From: Candidatus Krumholzibacteriia bacterium
Lineage (GTDB): Bacteria; Krumholzibacteriota; Krumholzibacteriia; LZORAL124-64-63
DNA length: 53,189 nt
Assembly (NCBI GenBank): GCA_024762975.1
Contig: JANTGJ010000007.1
Location: forward strand, 1 to 53,189
Direction: 5' to 3'
The stretch's first letter is position 1; each line of letters opens with the position of its first letter. Made by a program: the position numbers and the translations under genes. The notes below the pieces were generated by a model that saw only the letters and a list, made by a program, of their open reading frames with translations, was not told where the DNA came from and made no database searches. Of this stretch, positions 35,167-44,331 are shown piece after piece.

Positions 35167-35637
35167 CTACTCCTGCCCCGTGTCCAGGGTACCGTTATAG
35201 TGGAAAACCGTCTGCGAGAGGTCTTCCTTTGCACTCGCCACCGAAACGATTGCGCCCAGAACCAGGGCAACCGAGCCCGCGAACAATCCCTTCGAGGTCT
35301 GGTTGCTGCGGCTCCACGGTTCGTGCGCCATACCCGCCGCGGTCATCGAGGCAAAAGAGCCGAGGAACAGCCACCGGCTGGCAATCTGCTTCGAGCGGTA
35401 GGATCGAAAACGACGCCCGATCTCATCTTCGCGCCGGCTGAGGAAATCGATATCCCCTCCGAACATTCCGATGTCGCCCAGCTTCTCGCCGTCCACCCCC
35501 CGGACGACCGTCGTACTGAAGAAACCGGATCGGACGCGAAGCGCCTTCCTCGAAAATTCCGTGTCCGGTACCTCTTGCGCCCCGAGGTCCGGCGCGCCCA
35601 TCAGGGCCGCCACCATCATCCACAACGCGACTCGCAT
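35167..35637 (-). CDS. Small exported or membrane protein of unknown function
   Basis: A 156-aa protein with an N-terminal signal sequence (about 1-24, ending LGAQ) and two later hydrophobic segments (about 92-110 and 120-140). Between them is a stretch rich in Arg and Asp (DFLSRREDEIGRRFRSYRSK). No known family. The ATG at 35635-35637 follows GGAGGGAAAA. It sits between xseA and xseB on the same strand. Confidence 0.6.
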   Translation of the reverse strand: MRVALWMMVAALMGAPDLGAQEVPDTEFSRKALRVRSGFFSTTVVRGVDGEKLGDIGMFGGDIDFLSRREDEIGRRFRSYRSKQIASRWLFLGSFASMTAAGMAHEPWSRSNQTSKGLFAGSVALVLGAIVSVASAKEDLSQTVFHYNGTLDTGQE

Positions 35638-35672
35638 TTTTCCCTCCACGACGAGTCGGGCAACCAGGAGGT

Positions 35673-37148
35673 CTAGAACAAGGCCTCCTGTCCCGGATTA
35701 TCCCCCTTGATCTTCTTCTTGCGCCGCGCAACGGGCGCGGACCCGGTTTCAGACCTTTGCGGCTGGACGATGCTGAGCAATTCGCCCTGTGCCAGTCGCG
35801 TCCTGATCCGCTCGCCCGGAGGAGCGTCGGCCGCATCCTTGAGGAGATGCCCGCTCGCGTCGAGCGTCAGCGAATAGCCTCGTGCCAGGAGCCGCTCGGG
35901 GTCCAACAGACGGACCTGCGCGGCGTAGTTCACCAGCCGTTCCTCTCTCGTCCGCAGGATGCGCGGGACCTCCCGGCCCATGCCGGCGGCCAGGTCCGAC
36001 AGGCGATGGACGGTGCGCTCGGTCACCGTCCGGATCGCCGAGGTCAGCCGCATCCCCCGGCGAACCAGTTGTTCCTTCTCACCGGCCACGCGGCCCGCCT
36101 GGCTGCGTTGCAGGGACGAGGCGGTCGATTGCACCCACAGGCGCGCGCGCAACTGACGCGACTGGGCGGCCCGCACGACGCGTGGTTCCAGATCAATCCG
36201 GCGCCGTGCCTGCGCAAGCCGTTCCCCGGCGATTCCCGCCAGCCGCTGAGCGGCATTCTCGAGTCGAAAGGCAGCCTCGTCGATGCGCTCGACCAGGAAC
36301 TCGGCTGCTGCCGTCGGTGTCTTGCACGAAGCGTGCGCCACCTCGTCGGCAATCGAACGATCGATCTCGTGGCCGATCGCGGTGATGACCGGCAGCGGAC
36401 TGCGAGCGATTCGTTCGGCCAATTCCTGCTGATCGAACCAGGAAAGATCGGCACGCGAGCCGCCTCCGCGCGTGATCACGATGACATCCAGGGGCAGCGA
36501 TTGCAGAGCTTCGAGTGCGCGGACCACTTCGGTCTGCAGCGCCTCGCCCTGCATCCTGGCGCCACGCATTTCGACCGTGAACGTCCACGGGCTGTCCTCC
36601 AGCCCGGTCCGGAAATCCTGCTCGGCAGCGCTGCCCGGAGACGTGATCAACCCCACCCGCAGCGGCAGATCCGGCAAATGCAGCTCCTGCTGCCTCCCCA
36701 ACAGACCCTGCTGCGTCAGGTACTGCATGGTGCGACGCCGCTGCGCCTCGAGCTTGCCCAGGGAGAAGGCCGGATCCACGCCGACAACCTTCAGGCTGAG
36801 CTTGCCGAATTTGGCGTAGAAATCGACGCGGCACTCCAGGCAGACCTCGAGTTGATTGGCGATCTGCAGATCCGGATCCGTTCCATCGAAGTAGCGGGAC
36901 AAGCCGAACTTCTGGCGGTCCCAGCCCATCAGCGAAACACTGGCCTGGTATTCGGCAGCGCCGCTACCGCCGGTTTCGTGGAGTTCGAAATACACATGTT
37001 GGCGGCGCGCAGCATCGTGCGGCAGGCGCTGCACCTCCCCCCGCACCCAGATCGTTGCCGGAAAGGCACGGGCTACCGCGTTCGAGATTTCCTCGTTCAG
37101 TTGACGAACAGTCAGTACCTGTCGGTCATGACCCTGCTCAGGAAACAA
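35673..37148 (-). CDS. xseA: Exodeoxyribonuclease VII large subunit
   Basis: Large catalytic subunit of exonuclease VII. An OB-fold nucleic-acid-binding domain comes first (LTVRQLNEEISNAVARAFPATIWVRGEVQR), then the nuclease domain with GLITSPGSAAEQDF, VITRGGGSRADLSWFDQQELAERIARSPLPVITAIGHEIDRSIADEVAHASCKTPTAAAEFL, a coiled-coil arm (about 330-410) and a C-terminal piece with LARGYSL. Start is uncertain: there is no ATG or GTG in frame at the family's usual place. TTG at 37146-37148, overlapping the end of pepA by 11 bases, gives 491 aa and is used here; a non-standard codon just inside would also fit. Confidence 0.88.
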   Translation of the reverse strand: MFPEQGHDRQVLTVRQLNEEISNAVARAFPATIWVRGEVQRLPHDAARRQHVYFELHETGGSGAAEYQASVSLMGWDRQKFGLSRYFDGTDPDLQIANQLEVCLECRVDFYAKFGKLSLKVVGVDPAFSLGKLEAQRRRTMQYLTQQGLLGRQQELHLPDLPLRVGLITSPGSAAEQDFRTGLEDSPWTFTVEMRGARMQGEALQTEVVRALEALQSLPLDVIVITRGGGSRADLSWFDQQELAERIARSPLPVITAIGHEIDRSIADEVAHASCKTPTAAAEFLVERIDEAAFRLENAAQRLAGIAGERLAQARRRIDLEPRVVRAAQSRQLRARLWVQSTASSLQRSQAGRVAGEKEQLVRRGMRLTSAIRTVTERTVHRLSDLAAGMGREVPRILRTREERLVNYAAQVRLLDPERLLARGYSLTLDASGHLLKDAADAPPGERIRTRLAQGELLSIVQPQRSETGSAPVARRKKKIKGDNPGQEALF

Positions 37149-38646
37149 GGATCTGCACCGCCCGGGCCAACAAACGCGCTCCGAAACCGCTGCCGCCCTT
37201 GGGACAGATCGCCGTGGGCTTGGCCGGTATGGCCGGTCCGGCGATATCCACATGAGCCCAGGCCCGGTCCTCGTTGACAAACTCGCTCAGGAAGGCTGCC
37301 GCCGTCAGAGCACCACCCCAGCGACCGCCCGCGATATTCTGCAGATCCGACCAGGTTCCCTTGATCTGTTCACGATGCTCGTCCACCAGAGGCAGATGCC
37401 AAACACGTTCGAAGGTCTCGCCTCCCGCCTGGCGCAGGACCTCGATCAGTTCGCCATCGGTGCCCATCAGTCCTGCGAACTCCATGCCCAGGGCCACCAC
37501 ACAGGCGCCGGTGAGTGTCGCGGCGTCGATTACGAAATCGGGCTTCCGTCGCTCGGCATAGCAAAGGGCGTCGGCCAGGATCAGCCGTCCCTCCGCATCC
37601 GTGTTCAGCACCTCGACGGTCTTGCCGTTGGCCATGGTCAGTACATCGGCAGGCTTGATCGCGCCGCCGTCCGGCATGTTCTCGGCCGAAGGCACCAGGA
37701 CTTGCAAATTCACGGGCAGCTTCAGGCGAGCAATGGTCAGGGCCGCACCGAGCACTGCCGCGGCGCCGCCCATATCCGCCTTCATCTCATCCATGCCCTG
37801 ACCGGGCTTGAGCGAGATGCCCCCCGAATCGAAAGTGACGCCCTTACCCACGAGCGTGATCTTCTTCGCGCCGGGCCGGCCCCGATACTCGAGTGAAATC
37901 AGGCGCGGCGGATTCGAACTGCCCTGCCCAACACCCAGGATGCCGCCCATCTTCAACTTTCTCATCTCGGGCACGCCCAGCACCTTGATTTTCAATCCCT
38001 CGTTGCTGGCCAGTTTGCGGGCCTGTTTGGCCATGTCTTCCGGTGTCAGATAATTCGGCGGCAGGTTCACCAGCTCGCGCGCGAAAAGACAACCGGCTGC
38101 ATAGGCCTCCCCTTCGCCGATACCCCGCTTCATCGGCGCCGCCTGACGCCCCTTGCCCAGCAGCGTCCAGGACTGCGGGACCTCGTCCTTCTTCTTCTCG
38201 CTTTTGAGTACGCCGGTCGGCGACAGGGCCATCTCGGCGCCCTCGACCCAGCAGCGAGCGAAGGTTTCGTCATCGAAGGGCAGTTCGTCGGCATCCGGTA
38301 CATGCACCAATACTTTCCCGGCCTTCTTCCGACGCGCTTCCGAGGCGGACTTTCCCGCCGCGGTCCGGATCCCGTTCAAGTCGGTTTTGGCGCTCTCTCC
38401 CATGCCGACCAACAACAGCCAACCGGCCTTGCTGTTGGAACAGAAAACCGTCTGGAGCGTACCGGTGGCCGCCGTAAAACCGGAAGCCTTGATCTTCTCT
38501 TCGATCGAAATCGGCGGCTTCCGTTTCCCCTTCGCGAATTCGATCAGAGGCTGAAGATCGGCCTTTTCCTTCGTTTGGAATACCGGAAAGACCAGCAGGT
38601 CACCCGCAACGGAATTGGCGGCGGTACGGGACAGTGTCCAGCGCAT
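37138..38646 (-). CDS. pepA: Leucyl aminopeptidase (M17, PepA)
   Basis: Hexameric two-metal aminopeptidase of 502 aa in the cytosol. The C-terminal catalytic domain has the metal and active-site signatures KGVTFDSGGISLKPGQGMDEMKADMGGAAAV and the family motif NTDAEGRL with the bicarbonate/metal ligands, followed by DAATLTGACVVALG. The N-terminal domain (about 1-165) is the usual substrate- or DNA-binding half. AAGGAG precedes the ATG at good spacing. Divergent from the M1 peptidase gene. Confidence 0.95.
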   Translation of the reverse strand: MRWTLSRTAANSVAGDLLVFPVFQTKEKADLQPLIEFAKGKRKPPISIEEKIKASGFTAATGTLQTVFCSNSKAGWLLLVGMGESAKTDLNGIRTAAGKSASEARRKKAGKVLVHVPDADELPFDDETFARCWVEGAEMALSPTGVLKSEKKKDEVPQSWTLLGKGRQAAPMKRGIGEGEAYAAGCLFARELVNLPPNYLTPEDMAKQARKLASNEGLKIKVLGVPEMRKLKMGGILGVGQGSSNPPRLISLEYRGRPGAKKITLVGKGVTFDSGGISLKPGQGMDEMKADMGGAAAVLGAALTIARLKLPVNLQVLVPSAENMPDGGAIKPADVLTMANGKTVEVLNTDAEGRLILADALCYAERRKPDFVIDAATLTGACVVALGMEFAGLMGTDGELIEVLRQAGGETFERVWHLPLVDEHREQIKGTWSDLQNIAGGRWGGALTAAAFLSEFVNEDRAWAHVDIAGPAIPAKPTAICPKGGSGFGARLLARAVQILVS

Positions 38647-38710
38647 GTTTTGACTCCTTGGAAATCGGGAAGATCGGTGGGATCACCGGTTTTCTCACTG
38701 CATGGAGCAC

Positions 38711-38738
38711 ATCTTAACATCCTGTGGCAAGAAAGCAA
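38711..38738 (-). promoter_or_regulatory. Candidate promoter for pepA
   Basis: Minus strand TTGCTT (38733-38738), 16-bp spacer and TAAGAT (38711-38716) preceded by TG at the extended -10 position. Moderate match. Leader would be about 60 nt. Confidence 0.4.
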
Positions 38739-38900
38739 TGCGCGTCACGGATCGGATCCGCCCGCGCCCCGGCACGGCCCGGTGGACCAGTCGCTGGATC
38801 TCGTCTCCGGGTATCCGTACATTCAAGGGTTCAACATCGAGCCGCCGGCCCCCCATTCCCGATCGCCGCGTGGGTATTTTTGATCGAAACCGGAGTCCGA

Positions 38901-41624
38901 ATGCCGTTCCGCAATCCAATCCCGTTTTCTTCGCACCTGCTTTTGCTCATGGTGCTGTGCGTGTGGCTCCTACCGGTCGTGGCGGCTCCCGGCGAGAACC
39001 GGCACGAGAACGGAAACGATCCGATTGAACACCGCCGGCGCGAGGCGGAACTGAAGGAGCATCAGGCGAAAGAATGGCTCCAGGCACGAGTCGCTGCGAC
39101 GGTCAACCAGGAACAATACGATGTCCACTACTACGACCTCGACCTGACGCTGGATCCGGCAGCGAAGATACTGACCGGGACCGTGACCCTCGTGCTCGAA
39201 GTCGTCGACGGGCCGATGGGTTCCATCGATCTCGATCTGCAATCGGCCCTGACGGTGACCGGGGCTTCCCTCGGAGTTCCCGGAGGAGATCTGCCCAACC
39301 ACCAACATACCGGTGATGTGGTGACGGTCGTGCTGGACCACGCCTACAACACCGGTGATGCGATCCATCTGACGCTCGAGTACACCGGCAATCCGGCCGG
39401 ACGATCGTTCGACTGGGGCAGCGCCTATGGCCAGACGGCGATCTGGACGCTCAGCGAACCGTTCGGCGCGCGCGAGTGGTGGCCCTGCAAGGACCTGAAC
39501 AGCGACAAGGCCGACTCGGTGAGTATTCGCTGCACCGTCCCGAGCGACCTGATCGCCGCCAGCAACGGCCTCCTGGTTTCAGATGTCACGCAGAATGGGT
39601 GGCGTACCTTCCACTGGAAGACGAACTATCCGATCGCCACCTATCTCGTTTCCCTCGCGGTGCACCCCTTCCACCGCTATTCGCACTGGTATACGCCCCG
39701 CAACGGCGGCGACCCGATGGAGGTGCAATACTACGTCTTCAACGATCCGGCGCACATCGCACTGGTGGAGAGCCTGTATCCATACACCGTGCCGATGATC
39801 GACCTTTTCGCGAATCATTTCGGTGAATATCCGTTCGTGAACGAGAAGTACGGCCACGCGGACATCCCGGTCGGAGCCGCGATGGAACACCAGACCCTGT
39901 CCTCGATGGGAGGTTGGTCCATGGACGTGATTTCGCACGAGTTGGGCCATCAATGGTGGGGCGACATGATCACCTGCGATGACTTCCGGCACATCTGGCT
40001 GAACGAGGGGTTCGCGACCTGGTGCGAAGCGTACTGGGCGGAGCAGGAATTCGGACGATCGACGTACGATGAATACATGGACAGTGCCGCCTACTGGGGC
40101 GCCGGTACGATTTTTGTCGAGCATCCGGAAACAGACAATATCTTCGACGTGAACCTGAGTTACAACAAGGGCAGCTGGGTCGTCCACATGCTGCGTGGTG
40201 TCCTGGGCGACGACGATTTCTTTGCCGGCATCGCCGAGTACCGAACACGGCACCAGTACGGATCGGCCACAACCGAGGAACTGCGCGATGCACTCGAGGA
40301 CGTCAGCGGGATCGACCTGGACGCGTTTTTCCAACAGTGGATCTACGGAGAATTCTTTCCCGTATACCGCTACTCCTGGCGCCCCGTCGCCGGCCGCGAC
40401 GAGATCGAAGTCACGATCGATCAGATCCAGGAAAACACCGGCCTGTTCGAGATGCCCATTCAGCTACGGATCGAAACGGAGAACGGGACGTTCGTCTCCA
40501 CGGTGCAGAATTCCGCTTCCCACCAGGTCTATCCCATTCCGGTGTCCGGAGAAGTCTCCGATGTCCAACTGGATCCGGAACGGTGGATCCTGTGCGGGAT
40601 CGAGAAGGCCGTCGGCAACGCCCCGCTGGATCAGGGGGTTCTGCTGGTCAACGCCGTACCCTGGAGTACGGCCTCCCTGGCGCTCGAATCTGCCTATCAG
40701 GACAGTACATTCCGGGGCAACTTCGAAATCACCTTCTGGGACACGGACAGCGAACCCGCATCCGGCTATCCGCCCAGTCTGCCGACGCCGCTCGGTCACG
40801 GCCCGGTGCCGAGCGACGTGATCGCAGACTACTCGACCGTGATCTGGGTAGGCAGCAACCAATATGCTTGGGAGGCGACTCCGATTCACTCCTACCTGGA
40901 ATCCGGCGGCAATGTCCTACTGTGCTCGAATGATGGCAGCACGCTGTTGGACCCCTACCTCACCGACTATCTGGGAGTCACCTGGGAAGAAACCGACGCC
41001 ACGCTGATCCATTGTCTGGCGGAGGGACCCGGCTTGGTCGACATCCCTTTTATCGGCCCCCAGAATGGGAACGACGTGTATCGCACGGCGGTCGATCCGG
41101 GCTCCTTGCTGCTGCGTTGCGACTACGGATTTTCCCAGCCACGCGGATTGGGCGCCTGGGTTGCGCCGCCCGGCGGTGGCATCTGGCGACCTGACGGTGC
41201 GCGTCTGGTCCATCTCGGAGGACGCCCCTACTACCTGGATCACGAGGCACTGCGCAGCAACATCCAGTACATCCTGGAGAACTGTCTGCTGGAGCCCTAC
41301 GCCCCGGCCTCGGCCACCCCGCAAACGCCCCCCCACCGGGAAACCGCCGCGGTACTGGGCACCAACTTCCCCAATCCATTCAATCCGCAGACGATCATCC
41401 CGTTCAGCATCGCCCGTGGTACGCGGATCCAACTCGGGATCTACGACGCCCGCGGGCGCCGGGTGCGGCGCTTGATCGACGAAGCACTTCCCGCAGGCGA
41501 CCATCAGGTCCGCTGGGACGGCAAGAGCGACGCCGGCCGGAATCTGGCTTCGGGCACCTACTTCGCGCGCCTGCGAACTGCCGGGGGGACGGTGCGCACC
41601 CGCAGTCTGGTGCTGCTGCGTTGA
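38901..41624 (+). CDS. Secreted M1-family aminopeptidase with C-terminal FlgD-like module
   Basis: A 907-aa exported zinc peptidase. A signal peptide (about 1-29) leads to the N-terminal beta domain (about 65-240), then the catalytic domain with VGAAMEHQTL (the GAMEN-equivalent substrate loop) and HELGH at 346-350 with Glu369 as third zinc ligand (HEXXH-18x-E). After the peptidase domain (to about 580) comes a Rossmann-like region of unknown role (about 590-810). The last 85 residues (NFPNPFNPQTIIPFSIARGTRIQLGIYDARGRRVRRLI...SGTYFARLRT) form a FlgD Ig-like/type IX-style tail used for surface attachment in FCB bacteria. The ATG at 38901 follows GGAG. Confidence 0.9.
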   Translation: MPFRNPIPFSSHLLLLMVLCVWLLPVVAAPGENRHENGNDPIEHRRREAELKEHQAKEWLQARVAATVNQEQYDVHYYDLDLTLDPAAKILTGTVTLVLEVVDGPMGSIDLDLQSALTVTGASLGVPGGDLPNHQHTGDVVTVVLDHAYNTGDAIHLTLEYTGNPAGRSFDWGSAYGQTAIWTLSEPFGAREWWPCKDLNSDKADSVSIRCTVPSDLIAASNGLLVSDVTQNGWRTFHWKTNYPIATYLVSLAVHPFHRYSHWYTPRNGGDPMEVQYYVFNDPAHIALVESLYPYTVPMIDLFANHFGEYPFVNEKYGHADIPVGAAMEHQTLSSMGGWSMDVISHELGHQWWGDMITCDDFRHIWLNEGFATWCEAYWAEQEFGRSTYDEYMDSAAYWGAGTIFVEHPETDNIFDVNLSYNKGSWVVHMLRGVLGDDDFFAGIAEYRTRHQYGSATTEELRDALEDVSGIDLDAFFQQWIYGEFFPVYRYSWRPVAGRDEIEVTIDQIQENTGLFEMPIQLRIETENGTFVSTVQNSASHQVYPIPVSGEVSDVQLDPERWILCGIEKAVGNAPLDQGVLLVNAVPWSTASLALESAYQDSTFRGNFEITFWDTDSEPASGYPPSLPTPLGHGPVPSDVIADYSTVIWVGSNQYAWEATPIHSYLESGGNVLLCSNDGSTLLDPYLTDYLGVTWEETDATLIHCLAEGPGLVDIPFIGPQNGNDVYRTAVDPGSLLLRCDYGFSQPRGLGAWVAPPGGGIWRPDGARLVHLGGRPYYLDHEALRSNIQYILENCLLEPYAPASATPQTPPHRETAAVLGTNFPNPFNPQTIIPFSIARGTRIQLGIYDARGRRVRRLIDEALPAGDHQVRWDGKSDAGRNLASGTYFARLRTAGGTVRTRSLVLLR

Positions 41625-41672
41625 GCACGGCGACCCTGACGTCACCCGGGCATTCGGATCCGAACCGGATCC

Positions 41673-41692
41673 AGCACCGCGATCGCGGTGCT
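41673..41692. other. Perfect palindrome abutting the symporter promoter
   Basis: AGCACCGCG (41673-41681) and CGCGGTGCT (41684-41692) form a 20-bp perfect inverted repeat that touches the -35 box of the next promoter. It may be the end hairpin of the M1 peptidase transcript (no T-run) or an operator. Confidence 0.5.
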
Positions 41693-41720
41693 TGAGGAGC
41701 GGCGCCTCGGCAGGTAGAAT
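41692..41720 (+). promoter_or_regulatory. Sigma-70 promoter for the symporter gene
   Basis: TTGAGG (41692-41697), 17-bp spacer, TAGAAT (41715-41720; five of six). About 32 nt leader to the ATG at 41759. Confidence 0.65.
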
Positions 41721-41758
41721 CCTGGTGCAGACACGAACTCCTCGACGAATGGAATCCC

Positions 41759-43039
41759 ATGCCGCGCAAGATCGATCTCCACTGGCAGATTTTGGCAGCA
41801 CTGGCCCTGGGCGTCGGTCTCGGGCTATGGGCTGGAACCGAAAGCGTACTGCCCGGCGGAGTACGCCCCTTCGACATTTTCGACTTTCTCGGCTCGACCT
41901 TCCTGCGTGCCCTGAAGATGGTGATCGTCCCCTTGATCATCGGCTCCATCATTTCCGGAATCGCGGGCGTCGGCGCCGGACGCGGTCTGGGACGCCTGTT
42001 CGGAAAGACCTTTGCCTGGTACATCACGACCAGCCTGCTGGCGATCCTGGTCGGACTGTTCCTGGTCAACCTGATCCAGCCCGGAATCGTACGGCAGGAG
42101 CCTGTCGGCCCGCGATTGGGATTGACGGTTTCGGGTACCGAGCTGCAGGAGCAATTCGGCCAGCGCGACTCGGGCGATCTGGTCGGTATCGTCCAGCGGA
42201 TGATCCCCCCCAATCCGGTGGCGGCGGCAGCGGACGGTCAGATGCTCCCGCTCATTTTCTTCTGCATGCTGTTCGGCATCGCCATCGCCGGACTCCCGGA
42301 GGAAAAGCGCATCGCACAGTTGGGCTTCTGGGAGTCGTTGTTCGCGGCCATGATGCGTCTGACCGGTTGGGTCATCAAGGCCACACCGATCGGTGCGTTC
42401 GGCCTCATCGCCAAGGTCACCGCCGCCAGTGGATTCGCCGCATTCGCCCCGCTGGCCAAGTACGGAATCACGGTAACGGCCGCGCTGGCGATCCACGCCC
42501 TGATCACTCTTCCCCTCCTGTTGCGCTTCGTGGGAGGTCTCTCGCCCGTGCGACAGGCCCAGGTCATGGCCCCCGCGCTGATGACCGCATTCTCCACGCG
42601 TAGCAGCTCGGCCACCCTGCCGCTGACCCTGGACCGGGTCGAGAACGGAGCGAAGGTCAGCAACCGCGTCACCAGTTTCGTCCTGCCGCTCGGCGCGACC
42701 GTGAATATGGACGGCACCGCGCTGTACGAGTGTGTCGCCGCGTTGTTCATCGCGCAGGCCTACGGCGTGGAGTTGGGCCTCGGCGCCCAGGTTGTCGTGG
42801 TCCTGACCGCGCTGTTGGCAAGCATCGGAGCGGCGGGAATCCCCTCGGCGGGTCTGGTCATGATCTCGATCATTCTCGATGCGGTCGGATTGCCGCTCGA
42901 AGGGGTCGGGCTGATTCTGGCGATCGACCCGATCCTGGACATGGGGCGCACGATGGTCAACATCTGGAGCGATAGTTGCGGCGCCGTCGTCGTGGCCCGC
43001 AGCGAGGGCGAAACCGAAGTCCTGGCGCGGGATCCCTAG
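41759..43039 (+). CDS. Dicarboxylate/amino acid:cation symporter (DAACS, SDF family)
   Basis: Inner-membrane carrier of 426 aa that brings in aspartate, glutamate or C4-dicarboxylates with Na+ or H+. Family signatures: ALKMVIVPLIIGSIISGI in an early helix, the first hairpin serine-rich STRSSSATLPLTLD (about 280), NMDGTALYE (about 318) and DPILDMGRTMVNIWSDSCGAVV (about 390-411), which hold the substrate and cation sites. Arg and Asp in the last motif suggest an acidic amino acid or dicarboxylate. Length is normal. Own promoter just upstream; the Shine-Dalgarno is weak (TGGAA). Confidence 0.93.
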   Translation: MPRKIDLHWQILAALALGVGLGLWAGTESVLPGGVRPFDIFDFLGSTFLRALKMVIVPLIIGSIISGIAGVGAGRGLGRLFGKTFAWYITTSLLAILVGLFLVNLIQPGIVRQEPVGPRLGLTVSGTELQEQFGQRDSGDLVGIVQRMIPPNPVAAAADGQMLPLIFFCMLFGIAIAGLPEEKRIAQLGFWESLFAAMMRLTGWVIKATPIGAFGLIAKVTAASGFAAFAPLAKYGITVTAALAIHALITLPLLLRFVGGLSPVRQAQVMAPALMTAFSTRSSSATLPLTLDRVENGAKVSNRVTSFVLPLGATVNMDGTALYECVAALFIAQAYGVELGLGAQVVVVLTALLASIGAAGIPSAGLVMISIILDAVGLPLEGVGLILAIDPILDMGRTMVNIWSDSCGAVVVARSEGETEVLARDP

Positions 43040-43174
43040 CAGCCCGGACTTGTCGCCCGTCCAACTCTGTGGCACTCTGTCACGGTCAAGAAAGATGAAA
43101 CGTAAGATCCGAATGTACGTAGTGGCTTGCGGCACGACTCTTTGCGAATCGAGCAGCGAGGATGGGAACACGGC

Positions 43175-43894
43175 TTGAGCGACTCCTACGACAACATGAA
43201 TGGTTACGAGCCAGGCGAACCTGATTCTGCCGGATTCGGCGGCAAAGAGGGGCCCGGCGGTCCGGACACGCGCGAAGGACTGCGCCTGCCCCCCTGGGAA
43301 CGACGGGAGCGTTTTGGATTTCTCAATGGCCTGTACCTGACGGTCAAGGACGTCCTATTGACTCCGGGGCAGTTTTTCCACCGGATGCCCAGCCGCGTCG
43401 GATTGCTGCAGCCCTTGTTTTTCGCCGTAGTACTGGGCTTGATCGCATCCTTTTTCGGCTGGTTGTGGTCCCTCGCCGGCAGCTCGCTGCAATTGATGGT
43501 CGCCGAGGACATGGGCGAGATCGGGGAGATCCTGCAGGGGCCCTGGTGGTCGTTTGTACTCTTCCTGTTCAGTCCGGTGGTGGTCGCGATCGGAATCCTG
43601 GTCAAGGCAGCACTCATCCACCTGCTGCTGATGCTGCTGGGTGGCAACAAGCTGGGTTTCGAGGCCACCTTCCGCGTGGCTGCCTATGGCGAGGCCACCA
43701 GCATTCTCGGGCTGATTCCTTTCTGCGGAAACGTGCTGGGGATGGTGTGGGGCCTGGTCGTGCTGATTATCGGCCTGTACAGTATCCACGAGACCGATCC
43801 CTGGCGTGCGGTCCTGGCGGTCCTGGCGCCGATGCTGTTCTGCCTGTCGGTGGTCGGCGGCAGTATCGTCCTGTTGATCGCCGGATTGTCCTAG
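43175..43894 (+). CDS. Yip1-domain membrane protein
   Basis: A 239-aa protein with a hydrophilic Gly/Asp/Glu-rich N-terminus (about 1-50) and four to five membrane helices after it. VKDVLLTPGQFFHRMP followed by paired helices and GFEATFRVAAYGEATSILGLIPFCGNVLGMVWGLVVLIIGLYSIHE matches the bacterial Yip1-like pattern. Function unknown. Start uncertain: TTG at 43175 is preceded by GAGGATGGG at a long spacing; ATG at 43196 would shorten it by seven residues. Followed by a DUF2752 gene. Confidence 0.75.
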   Translation: MSDSYDNMNGYEPGEPDSAGFGGKEGPGGPDTREGLRLPPWERRERFGFLNGLYLTVKDVLLTPGQFFHRMPSRVGLLQPLFFAVVLGLIASFFGWLWSLAGSSLQLMVAEDMGEIGEILQGPWWSFVLFLFSPVVVAIGILVKAALIHLLLMLLGGNKLGFEATFRVAAYGEATSILGLIPFCGNVLGMVWGLVVLIIGLYSIHETDPWRAVLAVLAPMLFCLSVVGGSIVLLIAGLS

Positions 43895-43908
43895 GCCCGG
43901 TAGCGGTC

Positions 43909-44313
43909 GTGCGTTTGCGACCCGAGTCCTCCCCCTTCCCGCGACTTCTGGTGTGGCCCCTGCTGGCACTCGGCGTGTTTGCCTGTTTCTGGCTGCGCTG
44001 GAAACCCGAACTCATTCTGCGGGCTGCGCATTGTCCCCTGCTGGACACTTTCGGAGTCCCCTGCCCGACCTGCGGCGGTACGCGTGCGGCGATCTTGATG
44101 GCCCGGTGGGATCTGGGCGGCGCCTGGATGGCCAACCCGCTCGTGACGATGGCCGCGATCGTGGGGGGAGTCTGGACGATCTGGGCGTTGGTGGCCACCT
44201 GGACCGGTCACGGGCGTGTACGGATCGAGGGGTCCGACAACGAGAAAAAGGCCGCCCGGATCGGGGCGGCCGTTCTTCTGATCGCCGGTTGGTGGTGGCA
44301 GATCGTGCATTGA
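43909..44313 (+). CDS. DUF2752 membrane protein
   Basis: A 134-aa protein with about three membrane helices and the family motif CPTCGGTRAAILMARWDLGGAWMANP (C-P-x-C-G-x-T-R). Function unknown. It begins 14 bases after the Yip1-like gene, starting at GTG 43909 (a TTG two codons later is possible). Its last codons double as a strong terminator for the convergent acyl-CoA dehydrogenase gene on the other strand, which fixes part of its C-terminal sequence (EKKAARIGAAVL). Confidence 0.82.
   Translation: MRLRPESSPFPRLLVWPLLALGVFACFWLRWKPELILRAAHCPLLDTFGVPCPTCGGTRAAILMARWDLGGAWMANPLVTMAAIVGGVWTIWALVATWTGHGRVRIEGSDNEKKAARIGAAVLLIAGWWWQIVH
44245..44271 (-). terminator. Terminator of the acyl-CoA dehydrogenase gene, inside DUF2752
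   Basis: On the minus strand a perfect 8-bp stem (GGCCGCCC/GGGCGGCC, 44250-44271, 6-nt loop) is followed by TTTTT (44245-44249). It lies about 60 bases past the stop of the minus-strand dehydrogenase gene but within the coding end of the plus-strand DUF2752 gene. Confidence 0.85.
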
Positions 44314-44331
44314 AGCTGCGATCCGGGTCGA

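Noticed and set aside
41656-41672. Paired GGATCC elements before the symporter gene, considered as a terminator or cloning scar.
   Set aside because: They are a short natural inverted repeat without a T-run, and flanking sequence is continuous genomic DNA.
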